Assembly: GCF_032583975.1 (NCBI RefSeq)
Contig: NZ_JAWHTF010000003.1
From: Gilvirhabdus luticola
GTDB lineage: Bacteria > Bacteroidota > Bacteroidia > Flavobacteriales > Flavobacteriaceae
Length of the DNA: 64,000 nucleotides
Strand: one strand, 5' to 3'
In this document: one piece after another, positions 28,038 through 37,233 of the stretch
How positions within the stretch are numbered: the first letter of the stretch is position 1
Layout: the number at the start of each line of letters is the position of its first letter
Position numbers and translations under genes: made by a program
Notes under the pieces: model-generated
The model's input: the letters and a program-made list of their open reading frames with translations, nothing else
Told to the model about the DNA's origin: nothing
Database searches by the model: none

Positions 28038-28934
28038 TTAATTATTGTCAGTAAGTTTTAAAAATTGATCTTCGAGGCTTTCTTTTCGTTTTACCAAATG
28101 CGATAAAACAATACCGCTTTCAAATAATAACTTGTTAAATTCTGAAGCTTCTAACGGTTCATTTAAAAAAGCAGTGATTAATCCATTTTCCTCTTTGATG
28201 ATTCCAAATGTGGAATCATTTTCAAGTTGCCTAATCAGTCTTTTGTTATCTTCACATTTCAATTCAAAAAAACCATGACTGGAAATCATTTCATCAACTC
28301 TTCCAGAATACAGTCGTTCACCTTTTCTTAAAACCACAACATGAGAACATACTTTTTCAACTTCATCCAATAGGTGGGAAGCCAATAAAATTGTAGTGCC
28401 TTCACTAGCAATTTTTTTTATAATTCCCCTTATTTGATGTATGCCTTGAGGATCAAGTCCATTGGTTGGTTCATCAAGAATTAAAATTTCTGGGTCATTA
28501 AGCAAAGCCGAAGCAATAGCTAAACGCTGTTTCATACCCAAAGAATAAGTTTTGAATTTGTGGTCTTTTCTATCTAGTAATCCAACTATATCAAGCTTTT
28601 CATCAATGTTTTTATAATCTACACCTTTAATTTTACATACCAATTTAAGGTTCTGATATGCTGTCATGTAGGGATAAAAATTAGGTCTCTCTATAATAGC
28701 ACCAACTCTTTTTAAAGCATCATGAGTTGAAACTGTACCATCAAACCACTTAAAGTCACCAGCAGTTTTGTTTACTACATTTAACACAATACCCAAAGTT
28801 GTGGATTTACCACTTCCATTAGGTCCTAAAATGCCATAAACATTTCCTTTATTAATTGTAAAGGTTAAATCTTTTACAGCAGTTAAATAACCAAATTTTT
28901 TTGTAAGATTACTAATTGTTAAAATTGGCTCCAA
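28038..28934 (-). CDS. ABC transporter ATP-binding protein
   Basis: A 298-residue ATPase with Walker A GPNGSGKST, signature YSLGMKQRLAIASAL, Walker B LILDEPTNGLDP and the switch His in LLASHLLDEVEKVC. The 70-residue C-terminal extension after the ATPase core is of the BcrA/NatA type. It powers the permease encoded downstream. The start is a TTG at 28934: no in-frame ATG precedes the first conserved strand (ILTISNLTKKF). Transport substrate is unknown. Confidence 0.9.
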   Translation of the reverse strand: MEPILTISNLTKKFGYLTAVKDLTFTINKGNVYGILGPNGSGKSTTLGIVLNVVNKTAGDFKWFDGTVSTHDALKRVGAIIERPNFYPYMTAYQNLKLVCKIKGVDYKNIDEKLDIVGLLDRKDHKFKTYSLGMKQRLAIASALLNDPEILILDEPTNGLDPQGIHQIRGIIKKIASEGTTILLASHLLDEVEKVCSHVVVLRKGERLYSGRVDEMISSHGFFELKCEDNKRLIRQLENDSTFGIIKEENGLITAFLNEPLEASEFNKLLFESGIVLSHLVKRKESLEDQFLKLTDNN

Positions 28935-29023
28935 GGCGAGTATATTTTTTGATGGTTATAATCGTAAGACGACAAACCTTTTAAGTTGTTACATTGGTTT
29001 ACAATAACTTTGATAAATTATCT

Positions 29024-29031
29024 TACTTTTG
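29024..29031 (+). promoter_or_regulatory. Putative -7 element for the kinase-like gene
   Basis: TACTTTTG fits TAnnTTTG and lies 18 bases before the ATG at 29050. It overlaps an in-frame TTG at 29029, which argues against that upstream start. No well-placed -33 TTG is seen. Confidence 0.4.
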
Positions 29032-29049
29032 AATTGTAGATATCACCAT

Positions 29050-30108
29050 ATGAAAGATTTAAAAATATCAAAAAAGAAACCTTCATTTCCAGTTAGCCAT
29101 AAACTTAATGAGTATTTAAAGGAATACAAAAGAGACATAAAGATTCCTATTTTTTATGATGATTTGCTACGTTTTCAAGGTTCTGTTGTGGTGTATGATA
29201 AGAATGATGAAGATACACTTTGGATTCGTGTTTACTATAATGATTTTGAAAGAGAAAGCATAGATTTAAGCTTAAAAAAAGTCTATACCACTTTACATTC
29301 TGATGGTAATGAAAAGACAATCCCTTTTTTAAGTGTAGATGCTATTGATTATTGCACGTTTGGAAACTCAAAACCTTTTAGAGTTAAGATAAGGAACATT
29401 CTTAATGACAATTATACTTATTTTTATGTTAAGAAAGCAGATGCTTCGCGAATATATGGTTTAGAACTGGAGCATATGCTGTCACCATATAATCTTAACT
29501 TTCTGGTGTATAAAGACACTTTAATTGAAGAACATATTGCAGGAATTCCTGGCGATGAATTTATCAAGAATTTTTTACCAAAGTGTAACTCTTCAGAAAA
29601 ATCTCAAATAGCAAAGGAATTTGTAAAATTCAACGAACGCTGTATGATTAGGTTACTTGGTGATATGCGTTCTTACAATTATGTGATTGTTCCTACCCAT
29701 GATTTTGACCATGTAGTATATAAGATAAGAGCTATAGATTTTGATCAGCAAAGTTACGAGGGAAAATTTAATATTTACAGGCCACAGTTTTTTAAAGAAA
29801 ATATCAAAATGGTAGAATTGGTATCTGAAAGGTTTGAAAAATTTTCTGTAGACCAATATAAAGTTGAAGAACGCTCTATTGTGGCCAAACGTCTAATTAG
29901 TTACCACGACAGAATGGGTGAACTATTGGATTGTATGGTAAATGATACCATTTCTATAAAAGACCACGTTGATCTATTAAAATCTGTAATTTATGATTAC
30001 ACGCTTGATTTAAAGTTTAAGCGTAGTAAAAATATGGGCGAAATTGTAAAGAATGCTTTGGATTTTGTGAAGCGTAATTATGAAACGGTAAACCCTAATT
30101 TACCTTAA
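29050..30108 (+). CDS. Hypothetical protein with kinase-like catalytic motifs
   Basis: A 352-residue cytoplasmic protein not matched to a named family. Reading by motif, the C-terminal half looks like a kinase fold: YFYVKKADASR (a candidate ATP-binding Lys), LELEHML (a candidate helix-C Glu), LIEEHIAGIPGDEFI (hinge-like), LGDMRSYNYVIV with D205-x4-N210 (catalytic-loop spacing), and AIDFD with D230 (DFG-like). The N-terminal 130 residues are beta-rich. It is divergent from the ABC pair. The kinase reading is an inference from a handful of positions. Confidence 0.6.
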   Translation: MKDLKISKKKPSFPVSHKLNEYLKEYKRDIKIPIFYDDLLRFQGSVVVYDKNDEDTLWIRVYYNDFERESIDLSLKKVYTTLHSDGNEKTIPFLSVDAIDYCTFGNSKPFRVKIRNILNDNYTYFYVKKADASRIYGLELEHMLSPYNLNFLVYKDTLIEEHIAGIPGDEFIKNFLPKCNSSEKSQIAKEFVKFNERCMIRLLGDMRSYNYVIVPTHDFDHVVYKIRAIDFDQQSYEGKFNIYRPQFFKENIKMVELVSERFEKFSVDQYKVEERSIVAKRLISYHDRMGELLDCMVNDTISIKDHVDLLKSVIYDYTLDLKFKRSKNMGEIVKNALDFVKRNYETVNPNLP

Positions 30109-30115
30109 AAAAAGC

Positions 30116-30637
30116 TCAATTCCAATGCTCATCAAAATCTAGATTATCATAGTCCTCAAGATCTAACCCATCTTCAAATTCTTCATCTTCATTAAAATCT
30201 TCAGCTTGAAAATCTTTTTCTGGAGCTGTATCTGGAACTTGTCCATGCACAAACATTAGATTTGGATAATCCACGCCTTCTACAGAATCTACAATTTCAG
30301 CAAGTTCTACGTAAAATGTCCACATATTAAAAAAATCGTAGACATAAATTAATTTGGTTTGCGCTTCATGTACAATGTCTTTAATAATAGTTTCGTTCAT
30401 AAGTTTTACATTATTACTACTATCACTAACATCAAACAACGAGATCTCTTCTCCTTGATTCCAAGTATCATCACTAACATAAAATGAAGCCATCTCTGCT
30501 CCATCAAAACCAAAAGATTGATTTATGATGTTATGTAAATCTTCGAAAGTATTTGTTTCAAAAATTTCTAAATCTCTAAAAACATCATCGTCCGAATCGT
30601 TATCAAGGATGACCCTAAATCTATAAACCATATTCAT
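30116..30637 (-). CDS. pRiA4b ORF-3-like (IS1096 passenger) domain protein
   Basis: A 173-residue protein. Residues 1-125 match the plasmid pRiA4b ORF-3-like domain: MVYRFRVILDNDSDDDVFRD, then FEDLHNIINQSFGFD, HxxxFYVSDDTW-like spacing as MASFYVSDDTW, and LIYVYDFFNMWTFYVELAEI. The tail from about residue 135 is extremely acidic (EDFNEDEEFEDGLDLEDYD). The domain is often found in mobile elements but also alone in Bacteroidota; nothing mobile is seen here. Function unknown. Confidence 0.75.
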   Translation of the reverse strand: MNMVYRFRVILDNDSDDDVFRDLEIFETNTFEDLHNIINQSFGFDGAEMASFYVSDDTWNQGEEISLFDVSDSSNNVKLMNETIIKDIVHEAQTKLIYVYDFFNMWTFYVELAEIVDSVEGVDYPNLMFVHGQVPDTAPEKDFQAEDFNEDEEFEDGLDLEDYDNLDFDEHWN

Positions 30638-30670
30638 TTATAATTTGACTACAAAGGTAGTTTTTTTACC

Positions 30671-31687
30671 TTATTTACTAAAGCGATGTAAAGTAAATGT
30701 CATAATACTTAAAAGTATAAATGCTCCAACTTGGTGAGCAATACCCAACCAAACAGGAACTTGTAAAATCAAGGTTAAAACTCCTAATAGAAATTGTAAA
30801 CCAACCATAATGAGTAATAGATTAATTCCAAGATATTGAAAACTTGTTAGGTCCATTTTTCTGCCTTTACGCCAAACTATGAATATCATAATAACTACTA
30901 CATAGGCCAGTATTCTATGAACAAACTGCACACCACTTTTACCCTCAATGAAGTTTTTGTATAACGGATTTTGTTCGATATAAACCGTTTCGTGCATAAA
31001 CTTGCCTTCACTCATCATTGGCCAGTGGTTGTGTATAAAACCTGCATCAAGTCCAGCCACAAAAGCACCATAAATAATTTGAAGCAATACAATTACCAAT
31101 GTTACTCTTAATAAATTTCTAAAACGGATATCTATAATTTTTTTGTTTGGAAAAATGATATCAAGAATCAACCAGAGCGTATAAGCAAACGTAATGAATG
31201 CAGTTGTAAGATGAGCTGCTAACCTGTAATGACTTACATCTGGTCTGTCAACCAATCCACTTTTAACCATGTACCAACCTAAAAAACCCTGAAAGGCTCC
31301 AAGCCCAAAAAGAATTAAAGATTTTTTAATGGTAGATCTTGAAAGTTGTTTTGTGATAATAAAATATAAAAACGGAATAAAGAATACCAATCCAATCAGT
31401 CTACCTATAAAGCGATGCAGCCATTCCCAAAAATAAATATCTTTAAAATCTTCAAGATTAAAATGATAGTTTAGTTTTTGATATTCGGGATATTGTTTGT
31501 AAAGTTCGAAAGCTTCTTGCCATTCAATATCATTCATTGGCGGTATTGTACCTGAAATTAACTTGTAATTTGAAATTGATAATCCAGAATGCGTTAACCT
31601 CGTTATTCCTCCAATGATGACCATGATAAAAATTAGTAGACATCCTGTTGCTAACCAAACTACAACTTTTTTGTTATCTTTTTTCAT
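30671..31687 (-). CDS. ctaA: Heme A synthase (CtaA/COX15 family)
   Basis: A 338-residue inner-membrane enzyme that oxidises the C8 methyl of heme O to make heme A for cytochrome oxidase. About eight membrane spans are present. Conserved His positions appear in THSGLS, EWLHRFIGRLIG, AAHLTTAF, VHRILAYV and AHQVGAFILL. The layout is that of the longer COX15 type. It starts inside the end of the cca gene (14-base overlap), so the two are translationally linked. Confidence 0.92.
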   Translation of the reverse strand: MKKDNKKVVVWLATGCLLIFIMVIIGGITRLTHSGLSISNYKLISGTIPPMNDIEWQEAFELYKQYPEYQKLNYHFNLEDFKDIYFWEWLHRFIGRLIGLVFFIPFLYFIITKQLSRSTIKKSLILFGLGAFQGFLGWYMVKSGLVDRPDVSHYRLAAHLTTAFITFAYTLWLILDIIFPNKKIIDIRFRNLLRVTLVIVLLQIIYGAFVAGLDAGFIHNHWPMMSEGKFMHETVYIEQNPLYKNFIEGKSGVQFVHRILAYVVVIMIFIVWRKGRKMDLTSFQYLGINLLLIMVGLQFLLGVLTLILQVPVWLGIAHQVGAFILLSIMTFTLHRFSK

Positions 31688-33101
31688 GCACTGTAAGTCC
31701 TAATAGTTTTCCTTCTTTAATCATTAAAGCATAAGCAGCTTCATATTCATTTGGAATATCACCGTCAAGAATGGCTTCTTTTATGGCTTCTTTTATTATC
31801 CCTATTTCTTTTGATGGTTTTAAATTAAAGACTGCCATGATTTCTTCACCAGAAACTGGAGGTTGAAAATTACGTATATGATCGCGTTCTTCTACTTCTA
31901 TAATCTTCTGACGAACTATTTTAAAATTGTTGTGATACTTTTTAAACTTTTTAGGGTTTTTGGTTGTAATATCAGCTTCACACAGTGTCATAAGGTCATC
32001 TACAAAATCTCCTGCATCAAATACCAAACGTCTTACGGCAGAATCTGTCACTTCGTCTTGCGCCAGAACAATAGGTCTAGAACTCATGAGTACCAATTTT
32101 TGAACATATTTCATTTTGTCATTTAATGGCATTTTTAAACGCTTGAATAAATGAAATACCATTTTGGATCCTTCAAACTCATGCCCATGAAAGGTCCAAC
32201 CTATTTTTTTATTAAATTTTTTGGTTGGAGCTTTTCCAATATCATGAAGCAACGCAGACCATCGTAGCCATAAGTTATCTGTATTTTTTGAGATATTATC
32301 TACAACCTCAAGTGTGTGATAAAAATTATCTTTATGTTTTTGCCCTTCAACTTCATCTATGCCTTTTAAACCTGTAAGTTCTGGTAAAATATAATCTAAT
32401 AAACCAGTTTGTTCCAAAAGAAAAAATCCAATTGAAGGCTGTTTACTTTCAAGAATTTTATTGAGTTCCACAACGATCCGTTCTTTTGTTATTATTTTAA
32501 TTCTATGTTTATTATCTGTAATAGCCTTTAGTGAATTCTTTTCAATTTGAAAATTTAGTTGAGTTGCAAAGCGAATTGCACGAAGCATTCTTAATGGATC
32601 ATCACTATAAGTAATGTTTGGGTCTAAAGGTGTTTTTATGATTTTGTTGTCTAAATCTTTAACACCATCAAATGGGTCTAATAACTTTCCAAAATTTACT
32701 TCGGATAAGTTTAATGCTAGGGCATTAATCGTAAAATCACGACGATTTTGGTCATCTTGTAAAGTACCGTTTTCTACTACAGGATTTCTGCTATTTTCGT
32801 TGTACGATTCTTTGCGCGCTCCAACAAACTCTATTTCAATGTCTTCAAACCGAAGCATTGCTGTTCCATATGTTTTAAAAACTTGAACTTTTGGACAGTT
32901 AGGTAAATTTTTAGAAACTTGCTGTGCAAGTTTAATACCACTTCCAATGGCAACAATATCAATATCTTTATTTGATTCTCTTTTAAGAATAAAATCCCTA
33001 ACAAATCCACCAATAACATAACTATCTATACCTAATTCTTTGGCAGATTGAGAAATTATCTTGAAGATGTTATGGGTTAAAGCTTGTTTGTAGTTTTTCA
33101 T
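31674..33101 (-). CDS. cca: CCA tRNA nucleotidyltransferase with HD domain
   Basis: A 475-residue enzyme that adds or repairs the 3' CCA of tRNA. The nucleotidyltransferase head has VIGGFVRDFIL and the metal-binding KDIDIV. The template region follows with RRDFTINALAL and DDPLRMLRAIRFATQL. A C-terminal HD domain has LLHDIGKAPT, as in the bacterial HD-containing branch. It matters here because neither tRNA in the window encodes CCA. It overlaps ctaA by 14 bases. Confidence 0.93.
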   Translation of the reverse strand: MKNYKQALTHNIFKIISQSAKELGIDSYVIGGFVRDFILKRESNKDIDIVAIGSGIKLAQQVSKNLPNCPKVQVFKTYGTAMLRFEDIEIEFVGARKESYNENSRNPVVENGTLQDDQNRRDFTINALALNLSEVNFGKLLDPFDGVKDLDNKIIKTPLDPNITYSDDPLRMLRAIRFATQLNFQIEKNSLKAITDNKHRIKIITKERIVVELNKILESKQPSIGFFLLEQTGLLDYILPELTGLKGIDEVEGQKHKDNFYHTLEVVDNISKNTDNLWLRWSALLHDIGKAPTKKFNKKIGWTFHGHEFEGSKMVFHLFKRLKMPLNDKMKYVQKLVLMSSRPIVLAQDEVTDSAVRRLVFDAGDFVDDLMTLCEADITTKNPKKFKKYHNNFKIVRQKIIEVEERDHIRNFQPPVSGEEIMAVFNLKPSKEIGIIKEAIKEAILDGDIPNEYEAAYALMIKEGKLLGLTVHEKR

Positions 33102-33149
33102 AAGAATTAAATTTCAAAATCATTTGTATAAACTCTGGATTTTGAAAAT

Positions 33150-33710
33150 TTATTGACGTATTACTTGCACAGTGCCATCATTAGCTAATTTAATAATTGC
33201 TGATGGTTTTTTGCTTGATTTTACGTTGGGCAAATTTACTACATAATCGACACCTTTTAAAATCTCATCACTTATTTCTTTGAATGATTTTGGTGTTTGT
33301 TGACCGCTAATATTAGCAGATGTGGATACAATAGGTTTTTTAAACTTTTTTAATAAATGACTTGCAAAAGATTCACGAACTACTCTTAAAGCTAAACTAT
33401 TATCTTCGGCAATTAAATTTTCTGCTACATGAAGAGGTCTATCATAAACAATAGTTGTTGGTTTGGTGGCATATTTTAAAATATCATAAGCAACTTCTGG
33501 AATTTCTTCTATGTATTGATTGAGCATTTTAAAATCGCTAACCAAACAAATCATTGATTTTGAATCTACACGTTGTTTCAGTTTGTAAATTTTTTGTATG
33601 GCTTCATAATTTGTGGCATCACAACCAATTCCCCAAACAGTATCTGTTGGATAAAGAATGATACCTCCTTGTTTTAATACTTGAAAAGCTTTTGTTACTT
33701 CAGCATGCAT
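33150..33710 (-). CDS. tsaC: L-threonylcarbamoyladenylate synthase (YrdC/Sua5 family)
   Basis: A 186-residue YrdC-domain protein that makes threonylcarbamoyl-AMP, the donor for t6A at position 37 of ANN-decoding tRNAs. Typical motifs are ILYPTDTVWGIGCDA, KQRVDSKSMICLV, PTTIVYDRP, LALRVV and PIVSTSANISGQQTP. The short length, without a C-terminal Sua5 domain, suits the TsaC form. It lies 48 bases upstream of cca on the same strand, so these two tRNA-maturation genes are probably co-expressed. Confidence 0.9.
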   Translation of the reverse strand: MHAEVTKAFQVLKQGGIILYPTDTVWGIGCDATNYEAIQKIYKLKQRVDSKSMICLVSDFKMLNQYIEEIPEVAYDILKYATKPTTIVYDRPLHVAENLIAEDNSLALRVVRESFASHLLKKFKKPIVSTSANISGQQTPKSFKEISDEILKGVDYVVNLPNVKSSKKPSAIIKLANDGTVQVIRQ

Positions 33711-33765
33711 TACAATATTGTCTTAAGAGTAGCGGCAAAAATAAGAAAAGTTGTAATATTGCTTC

Positions 33766-34530
33766 ATGAAAAGTGTTTTTAATAAGGAATTTAAAAATAA
33801 CGAGAGAGAAATAAAAAGGTTTATCAAAAATTTTGACTTTGACGGACAGGTTTTTGGCAATCAGAAAAGAAATACAATTAAACTTTTCAATTTAAATGAT
33901 AAGCAATTAAATGTTAAGTCGTTTAAAGTTCCTAACCTAATTAATCAAATCGTTTATCGTTTTTTTAGAAAAAGTAAAGCACATCGTTCATTTGAATATG
34001 CGACAAAGCTTCTTGAATTAGGAATTGGCACACCACAACCAATAGCATATTTTGAAAGCACTAGTTTTTTTCTATTTAAAAAGAGTTTTTATGTAAGCGA
34101 GCATTTGGATTGTGACTTAACTTATAGAGAGCTCATACATGATTTTAATTATCCAGATCATGAAACTATTTTAAGAGCATTTACTAGGTTTACCTATAAG
34201 CTGCATGAAAACGGAATTAATTTTCTAGATCATTCACCTGGGAATACATTAATTAAAAAAACCGAACAAGGTTACATATTCTTTTTAGTTGATTTGAATC
34301 GAATGACCTTCGGCCCTATGTCTTTTGATGAAAGAATGAAAAACTTTGCCAGATTGACCAAATATGAAAATATGGTAAAAATTATGAGCGATGAATATTC
34401 AAAAATTTCTGTAGAAAACTATACTGAAGTATTTAGTGCAATGTGGGAGCATGTTCTTAACTTCAGAAAGAAACATGAAGGGAAACAGCAACTTAAAAAG
34501 AACTTATTTTTTTGGAGAACTAGAAATTAA
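33766..34530 (+). CDS. Kdo/WaaP-type lipopolysaccharide kinase
   Basis: A 254-residue protein of the lipopolysaccharide kinase (InaA/WaaP/KdkA) group, which phosphorylates sugars of the LPS core. The catalytic loop reads NFLDHSPGNTLI (D-x4-N) and the metal site FFLVDLNRM. Upstream, VYRFFRKSKAHRSFEYATKL and IGTPQPIAYFE form the small lobe. It is the first member of a surface-glycan cluster and is convergent with the GT2 gene, overlapping its end by 27 bases. Confidence 0.8.
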   Translation: MKSVFNKEFKNNEREIKRFIKNFDFDGQVFGNQKRNTIKLFNLNDKQLNVKSFKVPNLINQIVYRFFRKSKAHRSFEYATKLLELGIGTPQPIAYFESTSFFLFKKSFYVSEHLDCDLTYRELIHDFNYPDHETILRAFTRFTYKLHENGINFLDHSPGNTLIKKTEQGYIFFLVDLNRMTFGPMSFDERMKNFARLTKYENMVKIMSDEYSKISVENYTEVFSAMWEHVLNFRKKHEGKQQLKKNLFFWRTRN

Positions 34531-35292
34531 TTTTTCTAATTTTTTAAATCTGTATTTAACTCCATAAGCATTTAGTTTACAGATTATATAACCGGCTTTT
34601 CCATCAAGAACCCCAAGCCTAAAAATGTAATTGTAAAGAAATTTGTAAGCTGGTTTAATGTAAAAATCGAAGAAAGTTGGCTTTTTGCCTTGTTCAAATA
34701 ATTCTTGAGCTTTTAAAATAGCGTAATGCTCTGTTTTCTTTTTATAACTTTCGTAATCACTGTATGAATAGTGCAGCATAACATTAGATAATGTTTTTGA
34801 TTTACCATTTACTTCTAACTTTTCATGTACTGTTTGGTCTAGATTGTATTGAGCAAAACCTTTTTTAAAGAGCCTGTAAATGAAGTCGGTTTGTAATCCG
34901 CTGAACTTGATTAATTTATCACCAAAGACAAATTTTCTTGGAAACTTAAATGCAACTTCTATAGAAGGATTACTTACTGTTTCTAAAATCTCCGAACGTA
35001 ATTCTTTTGTTATCCTTTCATCGGCATCAATAAATAATATCCAAGGATATTGAGCTTGCTGAATGGCAAAGTTCCTTTGATCTGAAAAATTTTTAAAATT
35101 GCGTTGAACCACTTTCACATGATTGTACTTATTCAGTTTAGATATTGTTTTATCTGTGCTGAAAGAATCAACAACAATAAGCTCATCAACGAACGAGATA
35201 TTTTCAATGACATCGTCAACTAGTTCTTCCTCGTTATAGGTAATTATTAATCCAGAAATTTTAGAATTCTCCAAAGTTGAAATGTTCGGCAA
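34504..35292 (-). CDS. GT2 glycosyltransferase, LPS-core (WaaE/KdtX) type
   Basis: A 262-residue glycosyltransferase family 2 protein. The nucleotide-binding part shows ISGLIITYNEEE and VVDSFSTDKT; the metal site is LFIDADERIT; and a later acceptor region has FSGLQTDFIYRLFKKG with VHEKLE. The layout resembles WaaE/KdtX beta-glucosyltransferases acting on LPS core heptose or Kdo. The frame opens with TTG at 35292; no in-frame ATG occurs before the conserved core. It overlaps the kinase gene by 27 bases, tail to tail. Confidence 0.83.
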   Translation of the reverse strand: MPNISTLENSKISGLIITYNEEELVDDVIENISFVDELIVVDSFSTDKTISKLNKYNHVKVVQRNFKNFSDQRNFAIQQAQYPWILFIDADERITKELRSEILETVSNPSIEVAFKFPRKFVFGDKLIKFSGLQTDFIYRLFKKGFAQYNLDQTVHEKLEVNGKSKTLSNVMLHYSYSDYESYKKKTEHYAILKAQELFEQGKKPTFFDFYIKPAYKFLYNYIFRLGVLDGKAGYIICKLNAYGVKYRFKKLEKLISSSPKK

Positions 35293-35327
35293 TATATTGG
35301 TTGGTAAAAATAACTATTTTTACAGCA

Positions 35328-36146
35328 ATGAACAGATATAAAGCATCAGTTATTATAAGCACTTATAACCAACCACTTTGGTTGCAAAAAGTATTGTGGA
35401 GTTACGAGGCACAGACTGAAACTAATTTTGAAGTGATTATTGCGGATGATGGGTCTACAGATGAAACTAAAAATCTTGTGGATGAGTTTAAAGCAAAATC
35501 TAAAATCTCAATAAAACATGTTTGGCAAGAAGACGATGGATTTAGAAAAACCAAGATTCTAAATAAGGCCATTTTGGAAACATCATCAGATTATCTCATT
35601 TTTACTGATGGTGATTGTATTGCTCGTAATGACTTTGTAGCAACACATTTAAAATTAAGTAGAGCAAATTGCTTTTTGTCAGGAGGATATTTTAAATTAC
35701 CTAAACCTATTTCCGAAATAATCTCTAAAGATGATATTAAATCACAACGTTGCTTCAACTCTGATTGGTTGCTGAAAAAAGGTTTAACAAAAACATTTAA
35801 AATAAATAAATTAACTTCTTTTGGTTTTAAGGCTTGGGTTCTAAATACATTTACACCAACAAAAGCAACCTTTGATGGTATGAATGTATCAGGATGGAAG
35901 CAAGATGTTTTAGCTGTTAATGGTTTTGATGAAAGAATGGAATATGGTGGAGAAGACAGAGAACTTGGAGAACGATTAATGAATCATGGTATCAAGTTTA
36001 TACAGGCAAGATATAGCGTTATTTGTTTGCACCTCCATCATGACAGGCCATATATAAATAAAGCTAAAATTGAAGAGAATAAGGAATTAAGAAAAAAAAC
36101 AAAACACTCTAAAATTAAATATACGCAACACGGAATTTATAAATAA
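35328..36146 (+). CDS. GT2 glycosyltransferase with galactosyltransferase-like C-terminal region
   Basis: A 272-residue glycosyltransferase. The ATG at 35328 is preferred over an upstream in-frame start because it directly precedes the first GT-A strand (RYKASVIISTYNQPLWL). Further motifs are VIIADDGSTDETK, LIFTDGDCIAR (DxD) and, in the galactosyltransferase-like end, VNGFDERMEYGGEDRELGERL, where the acidic run is part of the active site. It is divergent from the GT2 at 34504 and sits in the glycan cluster. Confidence 0.85.
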   Translation: MNRYKASVIISTYNQPLWLQKVLWSYEAQTETNFEVIIADDGSTDETKNLVDEFKAKSKISIKHVWQEDDGFRKTKILNKAILETSSDYLIFTDGDCIARNDFVATHLKLSRANCFLSGGYFKLPKPISEIISKDDIKSQRCFNSDWLLKKGLTKTFKINKLTSFGFKAWVLNTFTPTKATFDGMNVSGWKQDVLAVNGFDERMEYGGEDRELGERLMNHGIKFIQARYSVICLHLHHDRPYINKAKIEENKELRKKTKHSKIKYTQHGIYK

Positions 36147-37226
36147 TTACTTCTTTGTTTTTGTGTAGGCTTTATTGTAACTATTAAGAGTAAAGTATTT
36201 TAATTTTTTTCTGATTTTATATTTTCTAATTAAGTTAAGAGGTTTTGGATTGAGATAACTTTTATCCTTCTCTAAAAAATCTACTGTAGCATCGATAACC
36301 CTTTTGCTAGACTGACCATCGTTAAATGGATGAAGTTGGTCAACATATGTGTTTATATTGTTTAGCAAATCTGCTGGATAAGTGAGTGCTTTATCAAATG
36401 CAGCTTCAATCAATTTAGCATCTTTTACGTCCAACAAATAATCATGTGCAATAGTATGGTTGAACGTAACAACTGGTTTTAATTGCAGTAAAAACTCCTG
36501 TATTGCAGACGTAGTATCGGCAAACATAATGTCTGCTTTTTTGAACAGCGGAATTAAATCTGTAGTATTATAAAATGTAAAATATTCACCACTTAAAGAC
36601 TTCCATTTGTTCACAATTTCAATTGGAATTTTAGGATGTAATACCATATTAAAATGATATTTTCCTGAAGTGGATAATCTTTTAATTTCTTGAAAGACAG
36701 AATCATTATGTGCCAAGCTTAATCGTTCTGTAAAAGTTGAAGCCACAAATATATTAGGGAGTTTATCGTTGGATTTTGATTCTAATGGAAATAAAGGATC
36801 TACTTTACTCCAACCAGTTTCAACTACTTCAAAGAATTTTTTCTTTTGTGCTAGCTGACTAAAAGGACCAGTTGTATTTGGACCTTGAGTGCAATACAAA
36901 TCGAAGAAACCTCTAATGCCAAAGTGTTTAAATTTATTATTTCCTGTAGGACGTTTTTCTGCAAAAAAACCATGAAAAATCTGAACCTTAACAGCGTTAA
37001 TAAAATCTGGGACATTATCTGTAGCAGTTAAGATAATATCTGGATTGTAATCAACAACATCTTCAATTTTATGAATAACATTATCTTTTGATTGTAATGC
37101 TTCTTTTCCATCAGGAGTATCGCTAAACCATTTAACATGGTATCCTCTGTTAAGAATTTCTTTTTCTAATGGATTACCAATTGGTAATGCATAACTATAG
37201 GAGATGTATATTAAAAAACGATACAT
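36147..37226 (-). CDS. CDP-glycerol glycerophosphotransferase-like (TagF-type GT-B) protein
   Basis: A 359-residue cytoplasmic protein with a GT-B outline: N-terminal RFLIYISYSYALPIGNPLEK, an acceptor motif QIFHGFFAEKRPTG that corresponds to the HG loop of CDP-glycerol glycerophosphotransferases, then MVLHPKIPIE and KKADIMFADTTSAIQEFLLQ, which matches the donor-binding DxSS region. A C-terminal basic tail (RKYKIRKKLKYF) may contact membrane lipid. In Gram-negatives such enzymes add polyol phosphates to surface glycans. The exact donor is not established. Confidence 0.7.
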   Translation of the reverse strand: MYRFLIYISYSYALPIGNPLEKEILNRGYHVKWFSDTPDGKEALQSKDNVIHKIEDVVDYNPDIILTATDNVPDFINAVKVQIFHGFFAEKRPTGNNKFKHFGIRGFFDLYCTQGPNTTGPFSQLAQKKKFFEVVETGWSKVDPLFPLESKSNDKLPNIFVASTFTERLSLAHNDSVFQEIKRLSTSGKYHFNMVLHPKIPIEIVNKWKSLSGEYFTFYNTTDLIPLFKKADIMFADTTSAIQEFLLQLKPVVTFNHTIAHDYLLDVKDAKLIEAAFDKALTYPADLLNNINTYVDQLHPFNDGQSSKRVIDATVDFLEKDKSYLNPKPLNLIRKYKIRKKLKYFTLNSYNKAYTKTKK

Positions 37227-37233
37227 TGAAAAG

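Noticed and set aside
30116..30637. An IS1096-type mobile element suggested by the pRiA4b ORF-3-like protein
   Set aside because: No transposase, terminal inverted repeats or target duplication flank the gene.
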